DNA from: Lantana camara
Taxonomy: Eukaryota; Streptophyta; Magnoliopsida; Lamiales; Verbenaceae
Assembly: GCA_037501455.1 (NCBI GenBank)
Contig: CM074862.1
Location: 84,901,501 to 84,965,500 of the forward strand
Length of the DNA stretch: 64,000 nt
Reading direction: 5' to 3'
Of the stretch, positions 12,110-22,124 are shown piece by piece (within the stretch, counting starts at the first letter, position 1; each line of letters starts with the position of its first letter). The position numbers and the translations under genes are program-made. The notes under the pieces were generated by a model, which was not told the DNA's origin, did no database searches, and was given only the letters and a program-made list of their open reading frames with translations.

Positions 12110-12523
12110 TGTAATAACCCGAAAACCCGCCTGTAGATATTGTCCGTTGCTATCCATGAGTCGGCATATCCTCACGGTTTTGTTCTTCCTGGTGGAATTT
12201 AAGCCAAAGGCGCCCACCCAGGGAAAGGCCTCTACAGGGAAGAGGTATCCACCCCCTTATAAGAAAGACTTAGTTCTCCTCTTCCTCCTATGTGGGACAT
12301 TACATCCACCCCCCCATGGGAGCCCAGCGTCCTCGCTGTCACACCGGCCCGGGCACCGGCTCTGATACCATTTGTAACAACCCAAAAACCCGCCTGTAGA
12401 TATTGTCCGCTTTGCTATCCATAAGTCGGCATAGCCTCACTGTTTTGTTCTTCCCGGTGGAATTTAAGCCAAAGGCGTCCACCCAGGAAAAGGCCTCTAC
12501 AGGGAAGATGTATCCATCCCCTT
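12110..12523 (-). mobile_element. TRIM (terminal-repeat retrotransposon in miniature), 5' LTR truncated
   Basis: Two direct repeats, 12110-12304 (195 bp) and 12373-12523 (about 150 bp), are roughly 90% alike. The 68-bp interior, read on the minus strand, starts with a perfect TGGTATCAGAGCC primer site (12370-12358) two bases after the LTR end TTACA, and reads on as GGTGCCCGGGCC. The LTR contains the CCCACAT...TTATAAGG and ACAATATCTAC...GGG segments typical of a widespread plant TRIM family. The far part of the 5' LTR is missing. The insertion abuts the broken LINE. Confidence 0.8.
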
Positions 12524-13548
12524 ATTTTAACTAATTATCATTTATCACTTTTTATTTCTCTTTTTTTCATTTTGTGTTGTATTTTTTTTTCTTATTTATA
12601 TTTTTTAATGACTATATTATTTAAAATTTATGTCAGTTTTTTTGTTATTGATTTTATGTATGTAGTAGAAATAATTAAAAGAGTATATTTATGTAAAAAC
12701 TCAAGGAATGTTTAATTGAATAATATAAAAAATTAATTATAAAATTATATTGTGTCTTATTTTTATTTGCATAAACATTGAGTCTGCTCAGTATTCATAA
12801 TTTAAAGTAACTTTGGTCTCACGATCTGTAATTTTAAATTATGGTATATTAAGTCGTAAAAAATCAAAAACCCTCGTACTTTTATAATATAGATAGATTA
12901 TGTGAATCATTCCATCTAAATAATATTTACGTATTTAATTTATGTTTTACTATATAAACTAAAGGAAGATGGTAAGGTTAGTTAGATTTAAATAATTATA
13001 ATTATATTAGCATTAGTTAATTAAAAAAATATTACATTAGAGTTAATTATTTCATTGAAAAATATTTATATAAATCATTCAATTATAGATAAGTTTACAG
13101 AATTATAATATGATTATAATTTAAAGTATATGAACTTAAATAATTAGAATTATAATATGATCAATTTGTTGTTTTCCAATTTTCTTTAGATATATTGTGG
13201 TATATTCTTTTCAATTAATAGCAGGTTTCTAACATTTGCCTAAGTTTTGTCTATTATATTATCCGTAATCTCTTATTTGTCTATTTAAGTATATATTTCT
13301 TTTTGGCTTTCTCAAGTTTTGTCTCTATTTATGAAATTTATTTTTTCTTTTTCACATTCTCTAATAGTTTCATGTATATTCTCTTTTTCTTTAATTATAC
13401 AATTTAATGACATTCTTTTTGTTTATTAATAAGTACAAATAAATTTTAATAGTAAAATCATACTTTTTTTTTTAAACACGACGAACATTTATTTTTATAT
13501 TATTAAATTTATTTTTATTTTCCTTATACATCGAGTTTATCTATTCCA

Positions 13549-13590
<42 letters not shown>
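12524..13590. other. AT-rich spacer ending in a (TA)n microsatellite
   Basis: No gene or clear repeat is seen in 12524-13550. 13551-13590 is an uninterrupted TA run; the Tat element is inserted in it, since ATATACATATATATAT resumes at 26064. Confidence 0.7.
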
Positions 13591-13596
<6 letters not shown>

Positions 13597-14423
13597 GTTC
13601 TGAATATGGGTCACAAAGTCCGATCGCTTTAGAATTTATTTTGAGTGAGGAAACCACTGGAAGTTCGCCGGAAAAGTTGAGGGTTCTACCTGCTAGGACA
13701 AACACAAAGGCAAAGTCAGAAGGCCAAGTTGGGGGGAACTGGGGGTGATTCCCAGTTTGGCTCTCCGACGCTCAAGTCAGATGGTGATCCGAAAAAGAAA
13801 GTGTAAGCTAAGTGCGAATTTGCAGAAATGGAGGTTGCTTACAGTGAAGGAGATGAAGACTCCTATTTATAGTTGAGGGTCAGGGATACTTTGGTTATTT
13901 GTCGCGTGTGGTCCTGGCCGAATGTTGCCCTAACACGTGGCGCTGTGAGAGAGAAACCTAGGAGGAATCTTCTGCAAAAGCTGCTGAAAGTTAGTGTGGG
14001 CAACAGTGGCAGGTGCGCGGGCATGTACGGTGTGTCAGAGAGCCGTTTGGTGGAGTTGGTAACGAGGGCTTCAGAGCGCGCTCGTGTCAACTAAAGCCTT
14101 GGTGGCCAAGGAACCCGTGAGGGGATGTAGGCCAAGGCTTGTGTAGCGAATTGGAGAGGAAGCCTCTCTGAGGTAATATAGCGCTTGAAGAGGGCTCCCT
14201 TGACTAATTGGAACGTTAGACATATAGTGTGAAAGGCGCTCGTGAGAGCGGTAACATTGACCACGTGTGAATGTGGCAGAGACGGCACGTGTTCTTGGAG
14301 GACACTGACGCTCGAGGGTTTTTAGCGCTCGTGTATGACAGCCGTAGTTACAGGAGGACAAGTGTCGTCATCTGGGAGGTGCCACGTGCCCAATCATGGG
14401 GCGAGCGTATTTTGTCCTCATCA
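13591..14423 (-). repeat. 3' LTR of the Tat element
   Basis: Same length as 25231-26063. On the minus strand it starts TGATGAGGACAAAATAC and ends GAACCCATCA. A TATA box (ACTATAAATAGG, minus strand, 13873-13862) is present as in the other LTR. Confidence 0.95.
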
Positions 14424-14434
14424 TTTTGCCCCCC
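14424..14434 (-). other. Polypurine tract of the Tat element
   Basis: GGGGGGCAAAA on the minus strand lies directly against the start of the 3' LTR, as needed for plus-strand priming. Confidence 0.85.
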
Positions 14435-14762
14435 AATTCTGTAGTCCTTAGTGATAAGGGCTATAGAATTTTTCCTAATGTGACCCCCGAGCGTGACGCT
14501 CGTTCGGGGTTTGGCGTATTGGGCAATCTTTCTTCTGATTCTGCCGTAAATGCGGTCTCTTCAACTGACCGCTTGCAACGTCAAAACATTAAATGCAATC
14601 CTTTCTTCTGACCATTTGGAGCGTCTAAGCATTAAATGCTGATGCTCGTGGGGCGCGTGAGTCTTGGGAAGTACGTGACGGTTCAGTAAAGTGGACGGTT
14701 TCCTAGGCGGGAAATGATTACAGTTTTGAATTTTAGCCAGCAATCGTACCGATTCCCATCCC

Positions 14763-14770
14763 TATAAATA
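14763..14770 (+). promoter_or_regulatory. TATA box of the antisense gene inside the Tat element
   Basis: TATAAATA sits about 290 bp before the antisense start codon. The stretch that follows (ACGCGAACAAATCTCC...) is a CT/A-rich leader without upstream coding frames that look real. A donor-like CAAG/GTAATT at about 14899 suggests that the leader may also be spliced. Confidence 0.55.
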
Positions 14771-15058
14771 AGGGATTCTGCACCCATTCCACCTTTTACG
14801 CGAACAAATCTCCAAAGCATCCTTTCAGCAGAAGAACTCTTTGCATTCCAGTTTCAGAGCATCCCAAATCTTCCTTCTAGCTTTCCCCAAAATTTCAAGG
14901 TAATTTCCGGTGAAACTTGCTAACTTTTCTAACCTCAGAATTACACTTAGGACCCAACAATTCCTTAGGCTTCTACTTTCTAAAAATCTCGAATCGCTTC
15001 AAATATACAAATCTTCCCAGAAAAAATCCCCAAATCTATTCCAAACTCCAGAACCGCC

Positions 15059-17955
15059 ATGGCCGATCAACATGTGGAGGAGTTCGCCCGTGAAGTCGGA
15101 GAAACGGCTGCCCAGAACTCTTCCTCTCCGGTTTCCTCTGGGGACGAAGAAATGGGCACGACTGTAGTGGCCCAGAACGAGAGAAACCCAGATGGAGTGG
15201 AACCCATCTTCGAAGAGATGAATTTAGTGATGGAGAGACGGAGAGGCAGGGGGTGACTCTCCCGATAACTGCGAGTGCGACTCATCCCCACCGCCATACT
15301 GTGATAGTGGAAGTTGTTGCCCCGGCGCCGGAAACTGAAGAAGCGGCGGGGCCCTCCGAAAGAGCCCGTGAAAAAGGCAAGGACAAGAAATCCAAGAAAA
15401 CCAGAGGGCCCAACGAGGGTGAGGGTGAGGGCCTGCAAACGACCGATCGTACCCCAGATGAGACCCCAAGTACAATAACCTTGGGGGAGGTGAAGTCCGC
15501 CATGGCCCCCATCTACTGGGATGAGCGCTTCCAATGGAGAATCCCAGCTAATCACGAGCGCGCCAATCACCCACCGCCCGGTGAAATGGCGGTCTACATT
15601 GATACGGTCAGCTCAGGGGGTTTGAGGTTCCCAATCCCATTCCCCGTGGCTCATACCCTGACTGAATTGGGCCTCTGCCCCTCGCAAATTGTACCCAATG
15701 GCCTCGCACTGTTAACAAGCTTTGTGATTCTCATGAGATGCGTTGGTTACGAGCCCTTCCTACGGAATTTCAAAGCTTTATTTCAAGTGGTCAGCTCACC
15801 GCGCTCGTCACCTGAAGCGGGCATTTTCTATTACATTCAGGCGAAGGCCCATTTGAGATTAATTAACCCTCCCTCCACCACCTATGGCCCGAATTGGAAG
15901 GAGAAGTTCATTTTTATCAAAGCCCCAACGGAGGAAGGTTTTGGGGTGTCATCAGATTGGATCTCGCACGGCAAGGGTACCCTCGCGAGGAATCGCCTGG
16001 AATCTGCTTTCCCAAAGGATTGGGCCAAGGATTTAGCGGAGGCTTTGAGGGATGAGGGTCACTTGATTCTAGTGAAAGACTAGATAGACGATGCGGAGCT
16101 TATGTTCCTCTGCGGTCTTACTAATGACCCTCACTACCTTGACAATCCTCCTGCTCGTGACATGGAGAGAGATGGTTAGATCCTTAGGGCGCTAACTCGT
16201 AGATAGGAATACTAACTTGTTAATCTTCGCAATTGTAACTTGAATTTCTAATCTTGAAACATTCTGTTTAAGGGTTTCTGACTCTCATTTTTTCCTTCCC
16301 TGCAGGAGCAACAATCTTAGGAATGGCTGGAGGTATTAGGCACGCCGCTCGTTTTGCTCACGCTAACAGGCAACAAGCCCAGCAAGGGGAACAGCAACGC
16401 CCTCTTGGCCGTAGAGGTAGGGGGACGCTCGTGGTGGCCAGCACGGTGCCGGTTCGAGCTCGGCTTCCGGTGCCCAAACTCAACGCGGCCGGGGGGAAAA
16501 CCGAGCGTCCAATGTCGACAATAGGGTAATGGTGCGACCACCTCCTTCGTCAGATTCGTGGGTGGCCAACCCTCGTGCCGCTGATCAGGTGGAGCCCCCA
16601 GCTAACGTGGCCATAAATGAGGCTCCTCCAAGCGCCAGTAGGCCTTCCCGCAAGAGGAAGAGAATGCCCGACACCGTCGTAATAACGGGCAAAGGAAAAC
16701 AAGTAGCCGAGGGCCCCAAGGGCGGTGGGGAAACTTCCTCTTCGGAGGAAGAGCACTTATGGGAGTTTGCCCGTCGAGGGGACAGGAGCTTCTCTGGCGC
16801 TGCGGACGGTGGGGCAGTTTTGTTAAGGCCCGGAACGCTCACTCAAACCGTTAGCGAGAACTTGTATGATAAGGCCCAGTTCACCGCTGATCATAGGCAC
16901 CTGTTCAACGAATCCGTGGAGACGGTGGCCTACGATATGGCCCACACCATAATTTCCGTATGTTTTCATTCCCTTGTAATCTCACTGCCTTTGGTAGATA
17001 TTCTTTTAACATATTCTTACTAACACTTCTATTCTTCCGAACCGGTGTAGCAAGTGCTCCCCAGGGTAAAAAAATCAAGATGCGGGCCTCCGTTTATGCT
17101 GACCGCAAGGCCAAGTATAAGAAGATGGCACGCACAAACGACCCCACTCAAATCCAAGGGGAGCTGGACATGGAGAAGGCCAAGTATGCTTCCATCAAGG
17201 AGGCGTACTTGCAAATGGAGAAAGAGATGAAGAAACTGAAGGAAGACTTTGCGAGCGTGGAGACCGCTCAGAGTAGTTTGAGCGACAAGTTGGCCCACCT
17301 GGGTGAGGGCTACAAAAATGTCGAGGCCGAGCGTGAGAGCTGGAGAACGAGGGCTTTGGAGGCAGAGAGGAAATTCAATGACACGATGAACCAGTGGCCC
17401 CAAAGTCTGGAGAGGGCAAATAAGGAGGCGCTTATCAAATTTTGTCACTCCAAAGCCTTCAATTTTGCGGCTTCTCTGCATTGCTTGGGTGAGGCTCAGA
17501 AGGCCTTCAACTTAGCCATTGAGCAGGGCATTCACAAAGGGTTGACGGATCCGGCCATGCGCAAGGCGGAAGGCACGGGGCTCATGTTCAATGAGCGCTG
17601 CGAGGAGGATGAAGAAGACCCTGCGGACCCGGAGTCCAACATTGCGGAGCCCGAATACACTTTCCTGGTCACTCTCATTCAAGATGAGTATGTGGTGGCC
17701 CATCCCCTGGAAGAAGGCTCCCAATCAGCACAAAATGATCCACCCGAGAACGAGCCTCAAGCGCCGATCCTGGAAAATGCCCTTGTTCTAGTTGGCGAAA
17801 ACGTCCCTGCTCCTGCCAACGAGCCCGATGCTAATGAGCCCAACGCCCAACTAGCGCCTGGGGACAACAACCCTGAGCCTCCAGCAGCCCCTCATCAAGA
17901 GCCGGCAGGTCCTGTTTTGGTGGTTCTGTATGAAGACATCGCTCCCACCGCCTGA
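15059..17955 (+). pseudogene. Antisense spliced ORF of the Tat element (putative gypsy-type, Transposase_28-like), frameshifted
   Basis: This gene runs opposite to gag-pol, between integrase and the 3' LTR. Start ATG at 15059 has a strong context (CCGCCATGG). Exons: 15059-16174, 16306-16957, 17065-17955. Intron 1 (131 bp, GATG/GTTAGA ... CCCTGCAG) and intron 2 (107 bp, TCC/GTATGT ... CTCCCCAG) both keep the frame exactly. The first exon has a conserved-looking globular part (RWRIPANHERANHPPPGEM ... FPIPFPVAHTLTELGLCPSQ ... VPNGLALLTSFVILMRCVG) resembling the Pfam family of 'putative gypsy type transposon' proteins. Exon 2 has a basic stretch (SRPSRKRKRMP) that could direct nuclear import. Exon 3 is a long coiled coil (about 17090-17380) followed by an acidic, proline-rich tail ending at the stop at 17953-17955. 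Breaks: single-base shifts in G runs near 15248 and 16421, and an in-frame TAG at 16081. Function unknown. Confidence 0.75.
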
Positions 17956-18075
17956 AGTTCCTTCTCTCCAGTCTGCTTTGCAATTCTTCCTGTCTTAGTT
18001 TAATGCTCCTTTTGTAATAATGTTTACGGACCTTTGACTCCTCATTTTGTAGTATCTGGCGTAGAGCCTCAATCA

Positions 18076-18081
18076 AATAAA
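18076..18081 (+). terminator. Poly(A) signal of the antisense gene
   Basis: AATAAA lies about 120 bp after the stop codon of the antisense ORF, in the right orientation, and is preceded by T-rich sequence (TTTTGTAATAATG). Confidence 0.5.
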
Positions 18082-18254
18082 ATCCTTCCTTCTCGTACTG
18101 CTGTCTTTTGCCATTTCTTGAATGCTAAATTTTACTTGTCACACGTTGTGAACAGATCTTTGTAGTAATAAGATTGTGTGTAACATGCTTGGTAAAGATT
18201 GCATATTTCCGATAGGCTTTTGATACTTAGAAAATTTGGTCACATCTTGTAAAA

Positions 18255-18615
18255 CTTGAAAAATTTTACTAAGTTTGGAGTAATCACGAAGGTCTTACTG
18301 TGAGGCTGCCCCCCACTCCAGACTTGTGTAAATTTTTGCTTTTATACTTAGAAATTTTGCTAAGTTTTGAGTAACCACGAGGGTGTTACTGAGAGAATGC
18401 CCTCGTTCGAGGCTTGTGAAATTTCTTCTTAGTTTTAAGAAATTTTGCTAAGTCTTGAGGAAATATGAGGGTCTTACCGGGTGACTGCCCTCGTTCCAGA
18501 CTTGTGAAATTTCTTCTTAGTTTTAAGAAATTTTGCTAGGTCTTGAGGAAATATGAGGGTCTTACTGGGTGACTGCCCTCGTTCCAGACTTGTGAAATTT
18601 CTTCTTAGTTGTGCT
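18255..18615. repeat. Tandem repeat, about four units of 88-91 bp
   Basis: Units begin AAATTTTGCTAAG at about 18261, 18352, 18440 and 18528, and each contains a GAGGGTCTTACTG...GACTTGTGAAATTTC pattern. Units 3 and 4 are almost identical, unit 1 is the most diverged. The array lies between the antisense gene and the end of integrase. Such arrays in this region are known in Tat/Ogre elements and can seed satellites. Confidence 0.85.
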
Positions 18616-18995
18616 ACCCTTAAACGGGTGCTGTCGTGCTCATTCGACTTTCAGAGTTTTCCAGCGATCCCGTTTTTGAGCGCCAGGCGTTGTGGTCAAC
18701 GGCCAAGGCCTACTAGGACTTCCCTTGCATTATTTCTCCCGATACATCAGGTTGGTTGTGAGCGTTACCAGTCTATCCTTATGAGGGCGTAGAGTGCTGG
18801 CAAGCGCAACCCATACACGATGACGGTGATCAATCACGCTCGTAACGACGAGGGATGTGGGGCTTATTCATTCATGCAACCAAAAGAGCAGAAGTACAGA
18901 AATATTTAAGAGAATGTATTTGTTACTTACTTGAGATTCGAAGTACATTGATCCCATTAACGGGGTGGTTACATCATCGTTTCTAGAAGGATTTT

Positions 18996-21900
18996 TTAAA
19001 CATAAAACCGTCGGAGGTTACATGCGTTCCAAGGGCGAGGCAAATGCTCACCCTGAAGCGTCTCCAGGGTGTAAGTGTTGTTAGCTCTGACTTGTACAAC
19101 CTTGAATGGACCCTCCCAATTGGGGTCCAACTTCTCCACATGTCTAGATACTTCTACTTTCTTCAGATCTAAATCTCCCAGTTGAAAAGTTCTTTCCCTC
19201 ACGCGCTTGTTGTACTGTTGAGCCACCGTGGCTTTATATCTGTGAATTTTAGCCCAGGCCTTGTCTCTTCTTTCCTCCAGTAAGTCCAGTTCCAGGCTCC
19301 TGTTGCCCACATTAAGCTGAGGCTCGAAATAAGCTACACGAGCAGATTCATTTACAACCTCGGCCGGTATCATTGCTTCTGATCCATATACGAGCGCGAA
19401 AGATGTCTCGCCAGTGGCCGCTCGTGGAGTAGTGCGATAAGCCCAAAGTGCTCCTTGTAATTCTTCTGCCCATTCACTCTTTTTACTCTCCAGTATTGTC
19501 TTTAGGTGCTGTAAAATGACTCTGTTGGTAACTTCTGCTTGTCCATTGGCTTGGGGATGGCCTACGGAGGTAAAGCGTTGTTCGATCCCCAATTCTGAAC
19601 ACCACTCTCGTGTGTCAGCGGCTATGAACTGGGATCCATTATCCGAAATAAGCACCCTCAGAATGCCGTATCTGCATATGATATTTTTCCAAATGAAGTC
19701 TCTTACAACCCGGAAGGTGATTTTCGCCACGGCCTCGGCCTCGGCCCACTTGGTGAAATAATCAACAGCTAAAATGATAAACTTCTTCTGACCGACTGCA
19801 ATGGGCATGGGGCCGACAATGTCTATTCCCCATTGGTCAAAGGGCCAGGAGACATCAATAGGGATCATTTGAGCGGCTGGCAGTTGGGGGAGATTGGAAT
19901 GGAACTGGCACTTAGGCCACTTCCTGGAAAATTCAATGGCGTCTTGGAGAACTGTGGGCCAATAAAACCCACTCCTCAGAACTTTCTTAGCCAAGACACG
20001 CCCTCCCGAGTGATTCCCGCAGCTTCCTTTGTGAATGAATTCGAGCGTTTCTTTCGCCTGCAAAGGCCTTAGACACCTCATTGGAGGCCCTTGAAATGAT
20101 TTTTTGAACAGCCTTCCTTCAGAGTCTATAGAAAACCGTGGCGCCTTATTTCTAATCTTCCCAGCCTCTATCTTGTCAGTAGGACAAACACCATCTTTAA
20201 GAAACCTGATGATGTCATCAAGCCAACACGGCTCGTGTGGATCAATCATAGCGACCGTCCCTTTGGCGACTCCCTCCTTAATCAGAGGTTCTTCTGTTCT
20301 AAGGAACGTTACCGAACGTTCAGAAGTGCCTTCTAATACCGAAGCAAATTTAGATAGGGCATCGATACGCTCGTTTTCTGCTCGTGGTACTTGGAGTAGG
20401 TGAAATTCCTTGAACTTCCCAATGATCCCCTTGGCCTTGCTTAAGTACTACACCATGGTGGTTTCTCGAGCCTCATAAGCTCCTTCAATCTGGCTCTCAA
20501 TTAACTGTAAATCCACATAAGCAGTAATTCTGGAAGCCCCAATCTGAAAAGCAATTTTCAACCCCTACACCAGGGCTTCATACTCTGCTTCGTTATTGGT
20601 GACTTGAAAGTCCAATCTGATTGCGAAGTCTAACTCAATCCCATTGGGGTCTCTAAGGGATACCCCTGCTCCTCCCCCTTGAGAGGTTGAGGAACCATCT
20701 GTGTGCAAAACCCATAATCCCTCGTTACCGGGAGCTACGGGTTCTAAACCAAAGCGTTCAACCAACAAATCAACTACAACCTGAGCTTGTATTGCAGTTC
20801 TGGGCTCAAAGCATAAGTCAAACTGGCTCAATTCGATGGCCCATTTTATCAATCTCCCCGACACGTCTGGTTTGGACAAAACTTGTTTCAAGGGTTGATC
20901 AGTAAGGACCGTTATTGAGTGTGCCTGAAAGTAAGGCCTCAACCGCCTCGATGCATTTATGAGAGCAAACACAAACTTTTCAATTTCCAAATACTTCTTC
21001 TCAGCTCCCTGTAACGTTTTGCTTAGATAATAAACAGGCAAGTGTTTCTTCTCCCGTATAGCTATCAACACCGCGCTCGTAGCCTCGGATGAAACAGAAA
21101 GGTACACAAATAACCTTTCGCCTTCGACGGGTTTAGTCAGTAGCGGAGCGCTCGAAAGGTAAGCCTTCATGTCTTGCAGCGCTTTTTCACACTCTTCCGT
21201 CCAAGCGAAATTTCGTGCGTTTCTCAGAATCTTGAAGAAATGGAGGTTTCTATCCGCCGAGCGCAAAATGAACCTGTTTAAGGAGATAATCTTTCCTACC
21301 AACACTTGCACGTCTCGGAGATTTCGTAGGGAGGGGATCTCCAAGATAGCCTTAATCTTTTCTGGGTTGGCTTCAATCCCTCGTTGACTGACCATGTAAC
21401 CCAGGAACTTTCCCCCTCGCACTCCAAAGGTACACTTTGGAGGATTCAACTTCATCCCATACCGGCGTAGGATTGAGAAAGTGCGCTTGAGATCTCCCAG
21501 ATGTGAGCCTTGACGCTCGCTCTTGATAATCATATTAACTACATAAACCTCCATGGATCCTCCAATCTCTTTCTCAAACATCTTGTTGACGAGCCGCTGA
21601 TACGTGGCTCCAGCGTTCTTGAGTCCAAATGGCATGACTAAGAAGCAGTATACCCCCAAGTGAACAACAAATGAAGTTTTGGGGCGGTTCTCTGGAGCCA
21701 TGAAGATCTGATAATACCCTTGAAAGGCGTCCATCATGCTCATGAGTTCGCACCCTGCGGTTGAATCCACCAACTGGTCTATCCGTGGCAAAGGATAAGG
21801 ATCCTTAGGGCAAGCTTTATTGAGATCAGTAAAATCATTGCACATGCGCCACTTGTTTGCGCTCTTAGGTACCAACACCACGTTGCACAACCACTCTGGG

Positions 21901-22124
21901 TACAAGATGGGCTCAATGTATTGAGCCTCCAGAAGCTTATTAACTTCTTCTTCGATAACCGTCTTCCGAAAACCATGTACGTCCCATTTCTTCTGCTTTA
22001 TGGGCTTAAACGAGGGATCCACGTTAAGCCTGTGGACAATGACGCTAGGGTCAATACCTGTAAGGTCAGATGCTTTCCAGGCAAATATGTCAACATTCTC
22101 CCTGAGGAAGTCAATCATCAGGAT
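18996..22124 (-). pseudogene. Tat-element pol: reverse transcriptase, RNase H, second RNase H, integrase (inactivated)
   Basis: One frame runs from the TAG at 22125-22127 to the stop at 18996. RT: FLVMPFGLKNAGATYQRLVNKMF is intact, but the catalytic block reads EVYVVNMIIKS, where the family has a pair of aspartates after YV; both are lost. RNase H follows, then a second RNase H-like segment starting LHTDGSSTSQGGGAG near 20690. TAG codons break it at 20562-20564 and 20448-20450. Integrase (about 20250-18996): the zinc region has H, H and the last Cys (SRKWPKCQ), but the first Cys of the pair is Trp; the core shows WGIDIVGP, LISDNGSQF and GQAEVTNR for the D, D and E. The C-terminal part ends LRRFYV. 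Such enzymes copy and integrate the element's RNA; this copy should be inactive in RT. Confidence 0.9.

Noticed and set aside
15067..15570. Minus-strand frame of 167 codons
   Set aside because: Shadow of the antisense gene's first exon.
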